Source of the DNA: Glycine soja
Taxonomy: Eukaryota; Streptophyta; Magnoliopsida; Fabales; Fabaceae
Reading direction: 5' to 3'
Assembly: GCF_004193775.1 (NCBI RefSeq)
Contig: NC_041003.1
Coordinates: forward strand, 31,424,263 to 31,488,262
DNA length: 64,000 nt
Shown here: positions 34,565-45,940 of the stretch, in pieces
Numbering within the stretch: the first letter of the stretch is position 1
Layout: every line of letters begins with the position of its first letter
Position numbers and translations under genes: made by a program
The notes under the pieces: generated by a model
Databases searched by the model: none
Seen by the model: only the letters and a program-made list of their open reading frames with translations
Told to the model about the DNA's origin: nothing

Positions 34565-35535
34565 GGGTGTTTGGTTCGATCCCATGTTTAATAGAATGAA
34601 AAACTCTGCCGATCAATACTTCAACACCCTATCATAGAGGAAATATGATGAATGCATGAGGGAATGTTTATGCTATGCATGGCAAAAATGCATTTTATTT
34701 ACAGACACAAGAGCCCGGAAGACCATCTCTTCTTACCCACAATGCATTGGGCATCATGGTTCATTCGTAGTCATTACCATGGTGCCCCATGCATGCATTT
34801 AAAAAGGTGATGCGGACCTTCCGACTTTCCATGACAAAATGATGAGACAAATGCAATGCACGAGTGGTGACACAATATGAGTATGCATGCGTGGGAGCAT
34901 GTGGTTGATAGCACAAATAGAAACATACTGGATGAACGAGCATGGTAACACAATCAATTAATGCCGAAATGACATAACAACATGGCAAGCATAGGAAAGA
35001 CGCACACAATCATGACATCATAAAGATATGCATGGCTATATCAAGGAAACGAAACATAGTGTGTTTGTTCCGTGCCCCTATTTCAAGAACCTAATAGGAG
35101 GGACTAAAGGTTTGCTACTTAGTGATAACTCCCAAGGTGGTCGCATATATCTTTCAAAGGTTTCTAGAGATATCATCCTCTTTGATATCAAACATTGTGG
35201 CAGTAGGGACTACCAGTGACAATGTATCATCAAAGAGAAAAACTCTAGATGAGGCTTCACTGTCATCAAGCGAGTCGGAGACTCAGCATGACCATAGATC
35301 AACCTCCACTTCCTATGTTCCCATGGACCCGGGTATAGGGCCCTAATAACTCACCGTGTGTGCAAAGGTGTAGGTGCCATGTGTGCATCAAATAAACAAA
35401 TATTTATAAATGCATGTATTAAGTAAACAACCACACCAAATACAAAAGCATCGAAAGAGTTATATGAACACAGGAGCATGAAAGAAAGAAAGGGAAACAA
35501 AACAAAGAGGAAGTCATGATAAATATTGCAGGGAC
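34565..35535 (-). other. Leader of the large Ogre
   Basis: Non-coding. The part 35070-35530 aligns with 7130-7600 of the deleted Ogre, with a shared landmark TCAAGCGAGTCGGAGAC at 35267 and 7334. In the deleted element that segment leads straight to the primer site and 5' LTR; here it stops at about 35535, where copia sequence begins, so the primer site and 5' LTR are lost. Confidence 0.75.
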
Positions 35536-37815
35536 GCATTGTAATTGATTACAATATTTGGTAATCGATTACTCCTTACTTAACTGCCTATAATCGATTA
35601 CACTATTGTGGTAATCGATTACCAGAGAGCATTTTAGCCAAAACTAAATGGTGAATGACTTTTAAGGGAAAATGGATTTGAATGAATATCAAAATACTTT
35701 CTTAAAGAAAATATATATGAAAAATACTTTATGAATGAATCTTAATAAACTAATTCACATATCATATTCAAAATCATGCATAATTATTTAAAGGAAACAT
35801 ATATATATTCAATTATATCAAAATAATCAACACAAGTATTGAAGAATAAAGATCATAGATATTATCAAAATATTTAAATGAGACTTCATGCTTTGAGAAA
35901 GAAAATTAACTCAATCAAGAACATATAAACACATACTCACAATTTCAATCAATCAAGACAAACAAATAAAATTTTGTTAGTCATCATAATCAAAATTAAT
36001 TGAAAGGAAAATTTCAACCAAAATAATTTTTTTAAAAAGAATGGTTTTGATGTTACCTTTTTCATGATTAAAGTATCTAATTCTTCAAAGATGGAAGTCA
36101 TATTTTTTACTTTTTGCTTAATCTTCTTGAGAGATGTTCTCGTCACTTTCATAGTCCTTGGTTAGAAGGTTGATCTCCTTCTCGAAACCGTCGGATGAGT
36201 CATTGTCATCCCATGCAATGTAGGCCTTCTTGGTCCTTCTTTCTTCATACCTTTTCTTATCACTTTTCTCAGGCCATTCCTCATTTGAAGGACAATTTGC
36301 TTTGATGCGACCAAGTTGGTTGCATTTGTAGCATCTAAGAACTTGAGAGTCTTCTTGAGATCTTCTTCCATTGTTGAAGTTCTGACACCTCTCGATTCTT
36401 TTTTTCTTGACATTTTTTAAAATTCTTCACAAAGAGTGAGAAGTCTTCTTCATCATCTGATTCTTCTTCTTCATTTTCTTCTTGCATTGATGAGGAGGCT
36501 TTAAGTGTTATACTTCTTTTCTTTTTTTTGGTTTCTTCATTTTGATTAAGACGTTGGAGTTCCATTTCATGTTCCTGCAATTTTCCAAACAAAGTAACAA
36601 GAGACATAGAGGAAAGATCTTTACTTTCAGAAATAGAAGTCATCTTGGGCTGCCATTCCCTACTTAAGCATCTTAAAACTTTATTAATTAGATCTTCATT
36701 AGGGAAGATTTTTCCTAAAGAGACAAGATGGTTGACTATATGTGTGAATCTTTTCTGCATACTATGTATGTTTTCATTAGGATTCATCCTAAACAATTCA
36801 TATTCATGTGTAAGGGTATTGACTCTAGATCTTTTCACATTAGTGGTGCCTTCATGTGTAAGTTGGAGAGTATCCCACATCTCCTTGGCATTTGTGCAAT
36901 TTGACACTCTAAAATACTCATCTATTCCTAGGGCTGAAGTAATAATGTTTTTGGCTTTAAGATCATACTGGATTTTTCTTCTATCTTCTTTAGTCCACTT
37001 ATCTCTAGGTTTTTGTGTTGTGGTGCTAGTGCTTACATCTACTATAGTAGGTATGTAAGGTCCTATTTCTATTGCTTCCCAAATGTTTAAATCTATGGCT
37101 TCAATGAAAATCTACATACGGGTTTTCCAATAGTGGTAACCCTCACCATTGAAGATAGGGGCCTATGGATGGAATTTCCTTCAGGAAACAAAGAATTTGA
37201 AGAGGCCATGAATCTTGAAGTAGTTAAACTTTCTACAAGATACCAAAACCATGTAATCGATTACACAAAGCTTTTTATGAAAGGATATGACTCTTCACAA
37301 TTGATTTTGAATTTCAACGTTCAGATACACTGGTAATCGATTACCAATATCTTGTAATCGATTACACCATTTTGAAATCAATTGGAACGCTGCAAATTCA
37401 GTTGAAAACTTTTGAAATCAAACTTTGCCACTGGTAATCGATTACAGGAAACTGGTAATCGATTACCAGAGAGTAAAAACTCTAGCAACTTAGAAAATTT
37501 TGAGAAAAACTCTTTTGAAAAACAAAATTGTGCTGTGTTTGTTTTTTGAAAAATCTTTTAAATACTTCCCTTGTGAAGTCTTCTTGATTTCTTCTCTTGA
37601 ATCTTGAATTTATCTTCTCTTGAATCTTGAAATCAAACTTCTCTTGATTCTTGAATCTTCTTGATTTCTTCTCATGAAACTTGATCTTGAATTTGTGGAC
37701 TCGATCTTGAAATCATTCTTTGGGCTTTTTGTCATCATTTTTGTCATTATCAAAAATACTTGAATCAATTTGATTCATCATCGTGAAGCTTGCTTCTACA
37801 CGCCTAAACAACTAT
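35536..37815 (-). mobile_element. Copia element fragment with GTAATCGATTAC clusters
   Basis: A copia gag (36162-37180) is flanked on both sides by clusters of the 12-bp palindrome GTAATCGATTAC: 35541, 35561, 35591 and 35611 to the left; 37253, 37333, 37354, 37434 and 37455 to the right. The same word recurs in the SIRE-like LTR at 43985-45391. Past 37500 a run of TCTTGA and CTTGAATC words forms a low-complexity tail. No LTR boundaries or target duplication were found. It replaces the 5' end of the large Ogre. Confidence 0.6.
36162..37180 (-). pseudogene. Copia gag (UBN2-type)
   Basis: The start near 37180 reads SMVRVTTIGKPVCRF and, in shifting frames, IWEAIEIGPYIPTIV. The longest frame (36335-36907) has NAKEMWDTLQLTHEGTTNVK, LTHEYELFRMNPNENIHSMQ and FTHIVNHLVSLGKIFPNEDL, the standard core of plant copia gag, then an acidic tail. 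A frameshifted zinc-knuckle region (CYKCNQLG-like) follows near 36310-36350. No protease or pol follows on the left. Confidence 0.8.
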
Positions 37816-38466
37816 TTCTCTTCTTTTCAAAAATCAAGAGATTGTTTCAAGGTCCAACACCTTAACGATTCTCTCCCTTCAAAAATCAAAAGATCATTTC
37901 AAGGTTCAACGCCTTAAACGACTTTTCTTTGGTTCAAATCAATCTTTCAAAAAAGATAAAAAAAAAAACCAATTTAACCAACGTTTAGTTCTTAAAGAAC
38001 TACATAGGTCTGATTTCCTCATTGCAATTGAGGAATACGTAGGAGCGAGGGAAACACCCTTGTCGACCCCAAAAAAGTAAAAAAAAATATAAAAAGGACC
38101 AAAAAGTAAAAAAAAAATACAAAAAGGGAAAATAAAGGTAAAAGGGAAAATAAATAATATTGAAGTCATGATTTGCACACTCGATTAGAGGCTGTCATCC
38201 CTTGTGATGAATGCGTGGGGTGCTAATACCTTCCCCGTGCGTAAATGACTCCTAAACCCTCATTTTCAAAATACGCAGACCCTTGACCTTTTCCATTTTT
38301 GATATTTCCGATGTTTTCCCCAAATAAACTTTGGTGCACTATTATAAAAAAGTGCTTCTACGTCGGTCAAACAGAGGATATAATGACGTTTTTCACCCGT
38401 CGTAGAATGTGACGTCGTTGAAGGTTAAAAATTTCCACGACGGGTCCAAAATCACCATCTTAGTAA

Positions 38467-38695
38467 GTGAGCAACTTTCAAAGACGGTGCTAAGGTAAGC
38501 ACCGTCTTTGAATGTCAGCTTACTAAGACGGTGCTTACCTCAACAACATCTTTGAAAGTTGCTCACATTCTAAGACGTTACTTACGTCATCTTAGAATGC
38601 CTACTTTCCAAGACGTTGCTAAGATAAGCACCGTCTTAGTAAGCTGATATTCAAAGACGGTGTTTACCTCAGCACCGTCTTTGAATTAAATATTA
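38467..38695. repeat. Nested palindromes in the CACTA subterminal region
   Basis: The outer pair GTGAGCAACTTTCAAAGA (38467) and its reverse complement (ending 38566) encloses inner pairs such as CAAAGACGGTGCT with AGCACCGTCTTTG. A second set with TCAAAGACGGTG and CACCGTCTTTGA ends near 38692. In Tgm-type CACTA elements, subterminal repeats of this sort bind transposase. Confidence 0.8.
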
Positions 38696-39129
38696 TTTTT
38701 AAATATTGATATTTTTTGGTTTATATCCCATCAGAGAAAATATAAATAATTAAAAATAATATATATTAGCATGATTGTAATTAATAATATATATTAGCAT
38801 GTCAGTAAAATTCAAACATTCAAACTATCAAGGAGATTTTTAAACAAATTATCCAGAAAATTACCACAAACTCATCAATCATCATAAAGCATTGCAAAGT
38901 TTCTTTTTACCCAACACCCTTAATTGTTGCCCGGTAAAATAATAGTGCATAAGTGCGGCATTATTTGCATTCTATTTTATATGAGAGCTAGTCCTGCAAT
39001 TTAATCCCCACTACTAAATTTCCAAACATTTTGACCAGATAATCAACCTTAAGTTACTTGGATATGAAGTGCATAAATGTAAACAATGATCAGCCATATT
39101 CCCATAAAGATATAATGGACAAATAAATT

Positions 39130-39246
39130 TTTATTTACACAGGCACCACTTTGATATACAAGTTCCACCAAAGGTCCATACTTACGCTCCACCAGGACAT
39201 GCTTTTCCCAACTCCCCACTAGCAGCAAGTCGTGCATCCTTCTATA
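39130..39246 (-). pseudogene. Exon-like captured piece, unidentified
   Basis: In minus sense a possible acceptor (TTTTCAG) is followed by a frame reading ARDVLAVELL, a stop, then KDARLAASGELGKACPGGA, ending at a possible donor GTAAG. The wording looks coding but I cannot assign a family. Another exon-like piece near 40090-40190 reads a hydrophobic helix (LGLVLAVLGYSAYTYPKA) that could be the end of a transporter. Confidence 0.3.
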
Positions 39247-40545
39247 AAAGCTCTACTGCAAGGACATCTCTTGCCTGAAAATCAAGTATAAACCCATGAT
39301 TACCAGTGTGAATACCACTTTCATTTCTTTCAAGTTTTAACACATTACTATTACTAGAGACATATTCCAAATAAACGGAAAGTGTTTCTTTTTCCTACAA
39401 ACATGGCACATTCCAAATACCGGTATTGATAATTTTCATTATATATTTGGTCTTTCATATTTTAAAAAACTAGTATTTAATTTTGATATTCATTGCATTT
39501 ATTTATTACATAAAATAATTTATATTTGACTATTTTACATAATTTATATTATTTAAATTATTAAAATAACACTCATTCATTTTTTAATCATATTTTTCTG
39601 TATCTAAGAATAAAAGACAAGTCCTAGGAAATTTACTAGAACACATGCAGTCTGTTCATCCTTAGTAATCATATAAATTTACAACAACATCATAAAATTG
39701 CGTGAAAAAAGTCTAATAAATAACTGAGAAATAATCTAATAATAAAATTTTCAATTTTTTATTACATGTTAAATTTATTTTTCACATAACTTTTACTATA
39801 TTCATGATTTCTAGTTAATTTTTGCTGAATATTTTCGTGGAAAAGAATAAAGAATTTTTAATTGTGCTTAAACTCTATAATAAACTTATAGTATAATAAT
39901 ATAAATAATATTAACTAGAAAAAAAATGGACTCCGTGAATTTCAAAAAGAATACTGGGCATTTATAGTTATAAATAATCTTTTCGTGTCCATTAATATTT
40001 AACCATGTCAAGCGCCAACAAATATAGAAAGCTATAGAAAAATAACAAAAAATGAAATAAAAGGAAAGGAACAGCTAGTATACGTACTTGGAGACACCCA
40101 TTAATATTCCTAGCTTTTGGGTAAGTGTAAGCCGAATAGCCAAGCACTGCTAGAACAAGCCCAAGCACACAACACAAGCTAATAAAATAAAATTGCTTAC
40201 AATGACTAAATAAGGAAACATAATGAAATTATGAAACAACTCTCAAGATTACTTCCTTAGTATGATGTCTATTTGATTACATAATATTTAGAGATATTCT
40301 AAAATATTTTAAGACACATTAAATATATTATGAGATATTTTGTATAAATTCAAACACTTCCCTTGAAGCTAATGCTTACAAAATTTTTAACATTGTCACA
40401 ATTAAAAAACTAAAACCAAGTTACTTACAGTGTGGAAGAGTAAACAATTGGCAGTGGAGAAATGGAGGATCTATTTATTTTATTGATAAGATCCCCAAAA
40501 ATGGAAGAGTAACCAAGGAATGGAACACAAAGCCTTATTAGTTAC

Positions 40546-41582
40546 CTCCTCCGAAAAATAAGATCCCCAAGCTTTCTTTATATTCGCAGCCCTGCTCCAG
40601 AAGAACGTAGTATTCCATGATTTAGACTTACAAAATAGAAGTTTGTAAGTTATCCACATTTCAAGTTTAGCAGGCTTTCACCCAAAGGACGGGTTAAGAC
40701 TTTAAGAGTTGTGAAAATCATTCTCGGGATCTTACCTAATGTTTAAGACTTTAGGCAAATAGGTTACATGCAGATAGCTAACAAAACATTTTACTTCTTA
40801 GACATAATTATATGGCAATGGCATTCTCTCTAATCACAAATAATGAATAACTCACATACTTAATTTATGCTAGAAACAATGGTGTCACTAACAGATATTA
40901 CCAAACTTACATGTCTCCTCCTTCACAATAGCCAGTTATAATGCATATGTAGTCATCCTACAGAACATGAAAATAACATAAATATTAAGGATTCGTGAAC
41001 ATTTAAATAAGCCTATACATTATATAGAACTTCAAACTTAAATTTTTATCTATATATAAAAGTATAAAGGAAAATTCAATAAGAAAAAGAAAGACTGAAT
41101 TTTACGGTCTTTACCTTCTCCACCCAAGCATCTTTGTACTCCACAATATATGGGTAATGTAGTTTTGCTATTAGGTCCATCTGAAACGCACAGAGAGAAA
41201 GAGAGACAATATCACCATTCTTTGTACTCCACTATTAATATATTACAATTATAGAAAAAATAGCTTCATAATTCAGATGGAATTAAGCTCAAATAAAATG
41301 CCACATCACATGGTGCTCATAGCATTTTGTAAGAATACTAAATTCATAAAACCAAATGTCTTCTACTTTGGAGTAGAAGTCTGATCAGTACCTCAAAAGA
41401 CATTGATGAGAAGCAGAGGACCTATAAGATTTCAATAAGCGAAATTAAATTCATTAAGAGTTCATGTTGCATGATTCCAGCAATTACATTTACACAGAAC
41501 ACACACACAAAGGAAATAGTGTCCAACCTCTTGTTTTCAATCTTGTGTAGAACAAGAAAAGTTGCACCAAGTGCTCCTCAAG
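40546..41582 (-). pseudogene. NIMA-related (NEK) protein kinase fragment, four exons
   Basis: Exons in order: 41528-41582 (GALGATFLVLHKIENKR, the glycine loop), 41115-41180 (MDLIAKLHYPYIVEYKDAWV), 40911-40957 (DDYICIITGYCEGGD) and 40546-40591 (AANIKKAWGSYFSEE). Canonical AG and GT borders are visible between the last three, and these join in frame: GACAT joins G-GCT to give M then A. The segments match the N-lobe and hinge of plant NEK kinases. The exon with the catalytic VAIK-type lysine between the first two is not seen, and the catalytic loop is absent, so no active kinase is possible. It lies wholly inside the CACTA element, implying transduplication. Confidence 0.82.
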
Positions 41583-42746
41583 ACAAAAAAAAACAGTGAA
41601 GCACTAAAGCAGCAGATCCTGATTTGCCAAGAACCCAATCCAGGAAACGTTTCATTCTTTATTTTAAGGCAAAGTCTTGCTGTTGTGAGCGTGAATTTCA
41701 GCTACCAACACTTTTTTGCTTCCTCCAAATGTTGTAAATGAACACGAAACCTATAGCTTCAATAACATTAATTATTATTAAACTCACTTGGGTGATTATT
41801 GAATGAACTTCAGCAACCATGAAGGGGTTTCAATTATCGACTTTCCACTACTATGATAATGACACTAAACTTAGCTTCTCAGGAGAGTGAAGAGAAAGTG
41901 ATAGTGGAATATACCAAAAAATTGAGTTTGATGACTTACCATAAGAAAGTTGAGACAGAGGGAGAATTTTTTTTTACAAAAAAAATATGGGAAACGAAAC
42001 CTTGTCGTGGATCTAAAAAGCTTGGAATCGCATCGGAATTGAATCCTGGATTCACCGAAAAAGAACAAAACGAGAAAGAATGATCAATTAATAAACGAAA
42101 ACGATAGCGGATAAAAGAGGAAAGCAAGAATTGAGAAGGGGAAAAGGGTGACGACACCCTAACCCTAGTGGAATTGGGATCGAGTTGAGGAGGAAGAGGA
42201 GAGAGAAATCGAAGCCAAAAGAAAGAGAAGGATGCGTTGTTTGTATGTGTGGTACCAACAAACTCCATTTACTGAGAATTGAGGCAACGTCGGAAATGAA
42301 GAGAAGAGAAAGAGGTAGAGAGAGGGAAGAGAAAGACTCAGAGAAGAGGCAAAGAGAGGGAAGACAAAGAGGTGGAGAAGAGGCAGAGAGAGAGGGAAGA
42401 AGCGTGACCAGTGCGCTGCCCGATGCGAGAGAGAGAAAGTCACAATAACAAGAAAAAACTAATTAACAGCTGTAATGAGAGAGAAAAAGCGAAAAAATGT
42501 AAATATATAAGGAATTAAGACGGTTTTTTAAATAACTATTTTTGTTATTAATAAATTTATTATAATATTATTCCGGATATTTTTTTAAAACGGTTTTTGT
42601 GGACCGTTGTAGTTGACGCATCATAATAAATGTTTTCTTTAGTAGTGGTGGCGACTCCACGTGTTTTCCTTCAATGGAAGATGCACCATTGGCCCATACG
42701 AGAGGCCTTTTCGTGCCCTCGTCGGAGGGCAGGTTGCGACACCAAG

Positions 42747-43820
42747 CCTTTTTTATAGCCCTAAACATCTTTCTTTCGTCAATGTGCACACCATATTCTT
42801 GTCTAAGATGTTCATGTTCCTCCACATGAGTTAGGTTTGGATGAACCTTAAGCTTATCAACAACCCTTTTTGCCACCCATTTCATTGTAGCTTGCTTATT
42901 TTTGAAGACCCTTCCATGTATGTGCTCCACCAAAAAAGTTTGGATTTGAAAGCTTCTTGTAACTTCAGCCCATGCACAAAAAATCTCCTATGGACATCCA
43001 ATTTGTTTACAACATGCTCTAGCTCGAATGGTGTCATTTTTTGGTCATTTGGGATCCCTGTCATGAAAAATGATACTCTTTTACAGCTTCAATAAACAAT
43101 TTGAGTATCAAAACTCCATCCTAACCTCCAAATGCCATTGTCCAAAACAACTTCTAGGATTGTATTGAGGATACACAATTTTTGAATTGGTGTCCCCTTC
43201 ATCATCACTGTTGGGAAGACTCAAATTCTTCAAAGTGGTAACCATCATTACTTGTGTCACTTGTTTGTCCATCATCTTCTGGAGACACATATACAACTTC
43301 AGTTTCAGCATCTTGTACATTAGCTAAAGTTTCAACTCTAACAACTTCAATTTTAGCATCTGGACCACCTTTACCCACACCATTAGCACCATCAACATCC
43401 ATATCTTCAATACCATTCTGAGTAGAGTCCTCAGGAACAACCTTAACCACTTTTTTTGCATTGCAATTTAGAGACAACACATCTACTTCAATCTTTGGCC
43501 CAATTTCTTTAACAGGACCACCATATGGCTCGACAAGTTTTAAGTCTACATGCATTTTTTTTCTGGATCAGCAAGCCCAATTTCAGCCTCTATAAACCAC
43601 TATCAAGCACCAAATAACAAACTAAAGCAAACTTCACATAGTTGCGGCAAGCTTTGCACAATTTGTGGGTTGTCCACACATTAACCAAATCTGTTTCAAT
43701 ATCTTCCCAAATACAAAATTCACCACTAACATACTCTAGTGCCCCATTTGCATTTTGTATCAATTTACCATTATGGTGCAAAATAAGAGTGAATTCACCA
43801 CAAATCCTACAGGTAAACAT
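42747..43820 (-). pseudogene. MULE transposase, N-terminal part
   Basis: From Met at about 43820: FTCRICGEFTLILHHNG, FCIWEDIETDLVNVWTT, then after frameshifts a long acidic linker (PEDSTQNGIEDMDVDG and YVSPEDDGQTSDTSNDGYHF), the DNA-binding part (VNKLDVHRRFFVHGLKLQEA), and finally ATMKWVAKRVVDKLKVHPNL and YGVHIDERKMFRAIKKAW. This is the order of plant MULE transposases. It stops at 42747, where the inverted Ogre LTR starts, before the catalytic domain. Several frameshifts exist. By position and strand it is the front half of the gene whose rear lies at 8871-9574. Confidence 0.78.
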
Positions 43821-43984
43821 AAAAATCATTTTTTTTTTATTTTCACAAACCCTGTTTATACACAACATCAGTAACGAAAAAAGTAAAAAAAACAATTTTG
43901 AGAACCCAAATATAAACTCCAAACGAAACATCATTTGAAAAAAAGGAACACAAAGCCAAATGAGAAAACCAAAAAGGAACAAAC

Positions 43985-45391
43985 TGTTAGAGTAGGGGGA
44001 GCAACATGAAGACTTAGCCTTGAAGCTTGAATAAGCTAGAAGAAGTTTCGTCTTTTACATGACCAACTCTCTTGAGTGACATTTGTAATGGTTGTTGTAT
44101 TGTGTGTTGCATCTTAATCTCTATTGTTTCAAATGTGCATCATGTAAGAGTAAGAAGAAAGGCTCTAAAGTTAGAAAATTTCTTAGTGTTTAAAACTCTT
44201 TGTTTTAATCAATTACCAGCATAATCATAATCGATTACATAAGTGTTTGTAGCTTAAAAAGAAGTTTCTTGTATTAGTTTAATCGATTACAAGATAATCT
44301 TAATCGATTACACAATTCAGATGAGACAATGATTGGTTTCTCAAGAGTCTCTGCTTTAATCAATTTCCAGTTGATCGTAATCGATTACTTCTCTCTTAAA
44401 AGTGTTTCAGAAGTGATCAAGAATATATTTAATTGATTAAATCAAGAATCTAATCGATTACATTGTTCTTGAAAGTTTTTCAGATTTTGGGAAGAACACT
44501 TTAATTGATTAAAATGATAATATAATCGATTACTTCTTTGAAATAATAGGTTACATTATATATTTAATTGATTACAGATGGTTATAACTTTTTTTTCTAT
44601 AAGTAGTCACCTTGTGTTCTCACTTCTGGGTGCTAGAAAGTGTGGAAAAATAAGTGCGAAATTAGTATGAGCTGAAGTAAGTGATACAAAAAGAGAAGAT
44701 AAAGTGCTTAGATACAGTGTGACTCACAATTTTCAAAACTTTGATTATGAAGATCATATTGTGGAAAGTGAGTTGTGAATTTCTCTTGAGTTCAAAGAAG
44801 GCACTCATTCATTCAAGCAAGGTTCTTCCATATGATTGATCAGGTTGTGTCTTTTTATGATTGTGTTTTTCATGTACATTGTTAGTATATGCATGAATTT
44901 CTGAAGACATGCTAAAATAGGTTTTTGTAGTTGGGATAAGGGTAGGTTTCTCTTAGGCTCTTATTCACATTGGACCCTAGGGTTGAGTTCCTTAGTCTCT
45001 TTTTCTTGGTAGGAACTGAGATTGCTTGTAAGAATTCTATATGCTTAGTAAAAATCTAATTCAGGTTGAATTAGATAATTGGATTAGCTTATCTAGAGAT
45101 AGAGAGTGAACCCGTATAAAAATTGGTGTACATCTTCTCTTGATCTTATATTTCTTTCTCATTTTGGTCTTAATCAATTTACTGAAGATTAAAGAAAATA
45201 TCTTTTTGAATAAAGAACTTTAACAAAAGATTGTGTAAAGGGTGATTGATTAAATATTGATTTATCAAAAGTTTGTGATACAATTCTTGGAAAAGAAGTT
45301 GTTTTCTCTCTGGTTTTTGATTTAAAAGTTTGTTTTAATTTAGAAACCAATTCACCCCCCTCTTGGTTTGTGAGTTCCATCATCTGTTTCA
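43985..45391. mobile_element. SIRE-like copia solo LTR (probable)
   Basis: Begins TGTTAGAGTAGGGGGAGC, contains at least five TAATCGATTAC words (44228, 44301, 44377, 44451, 44523), and near its end carries CCAATTCACCCCCCTCTTGG, a signature of SIRE-type LTR ends in legumes. Flanks CAAAC (43980-43984) and AAAAC (45392-45396) could be a decayed duplication. No gag or pol is attached, so a solo LTR is likely. The right boundary is a best guess. Confidence 0.6.
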
Positions 45392-45396
45392 AAAAC

Positions 45397-45940
45397 ACTG
45401 CACGAAAGGAAAAGACTTCATCTTCTACGGTCAAGCAAAAACGAGATGCAATGTAGAAGACGAGATAAATAAACACATAGAAAAACGAATGAAGAAACGT
45501 AGTAATGCAAACCTGGCAGTGCGATAGAGAAGACTAAAATGTGAACCTCTTACACTGCGGCTATGATGATTGTCATCAGAAAAAAGGGTCGTAGTAACAG
45601 AGAGAGCGCATTGATAGTTGTCGAAAAGGAAGCACCTTCGTCTTCAACTACCAAAATGCAAACCTCTCACACCGCGACTATGGTGGTCGTCGTTGGAAAA
45701 TAGGCGTTGTCATTCCTTGGAGATAGCACATTCTAAGAGTCCTTCCTTAGAGAGAGCACGTTCTGAGAGTGCAGGAAGAAGAAAAGGTAAGGAAGAGAAA
45801 GCGCATTCCGAGAGTGCAGGAAGAAGAAAAGGCAAGGAAAAAATGAGTCCAACTACATGTAAAAAATCAAAACTTTACATGACAAATTTGTCCGCATGAC
45901 TCACTTTTGGGGAGTCAATCAAAGATGACCATGCTAGCTA
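45397..45940. other. MULE right subterminal region
   Basis: It holds two approximate copies of a segment with ATGCAAACCTCTCACACCG or AATGTGAACCTCTTACACTG words (about 45500-45600 and 45640-45720) and short repeats of GAGAGTGCAGGAAGAAGAAAAGG (45757 and 45809). No protein is recognised. It may be the promoter side of the MULE gene. Confidence 0.45.

Larger units (their letters stand above)
11815..35535 (-). mobile_element. Large Ogre/Tat LTR retrotransposon, decayed and nested
   Basis: Reading right to left: leader (34565-35535), ORF1 (33721-34564 and 26599-27231), gag (25008-26327), protease and G-patch (23487-24266), RT (21847-23166), first RNase H (21413-21846), second RNase H (20615-21412), integrase (19950-20624), an extra ORF (16638-17939), a hairpin array (14190-15040), polypurine tract and 3' LTR (11815-14102). 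An ORF before gag and two RNase H domains are hallmarks of the Tat/Ogre lineage of Ty3/gypsy. Three foreign pieces lie inside: a solo LTR, an Athila fragment and a non-autonomous gypsy element. The 5' LTR expected right of 35535 is missing; a copia fragment begins there. Numerous stops and frameshifts show that it is inactive. Confidence 0.85.
38337..42647. mobile_element. Non-autonomous CACTA element carrying host gene exons
   Basis: Ends are CACTATTATAAAA at 38337 and the reverse complement of CACTACTAAAGAA at 42647, with the 3-bp duplication GTG at 38334-38336 and 42648-42650. The style matches soybean Tgm elements. No transposase is recognised. Inside, on the minus strand, are at least four exons of a NIMA-related kinase gene with proper splice sites (40546-41582), and other exon-like pieces near 39140-39240 and 40090-40190. 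Capture of host gene pieces by CACTA elements is known from soybean Tgm-Express1. The purine-rich segment 42080-42440 is low complexity. Confidence 0.85.
37820..42741 (+). repeat. Ogre-type LTR piece in opposite orientation, split by CACTA
   Basis: Segments 37820-38336 and 42651-42741 join into the 3' part of an Ogre LTR reading on the + strand: words GGTCCAACACCTTAACGA, GGGGTGCTAATACCTTCCC and a terminal GGTTGCGACA at 42741. The other three Ogre LTRs here lie the other way. The CACTA element 38337-42647 with duplication GTG interrupts it. The LTR start (TGTCATACCC) is absent, so it is truncated at the left. Its right end abuts the MULE transposase frame. Confidence 0.82.

Noticed and set aside
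42080..42448. Charged open frames on both strands in the CACTA element
   Set aside because: Purine-rich low-complexity DNA gives arginine- and glutamate-rich text on one strand and serine- and leucine-rich text on the other; this is compositional.
43980..45396. CAAAC/AAAAC as a proven duplication of the SIRE-like LTR
   Set aside because: One mismatch in five and an uncertain right boundary; kept only as a suggestion.
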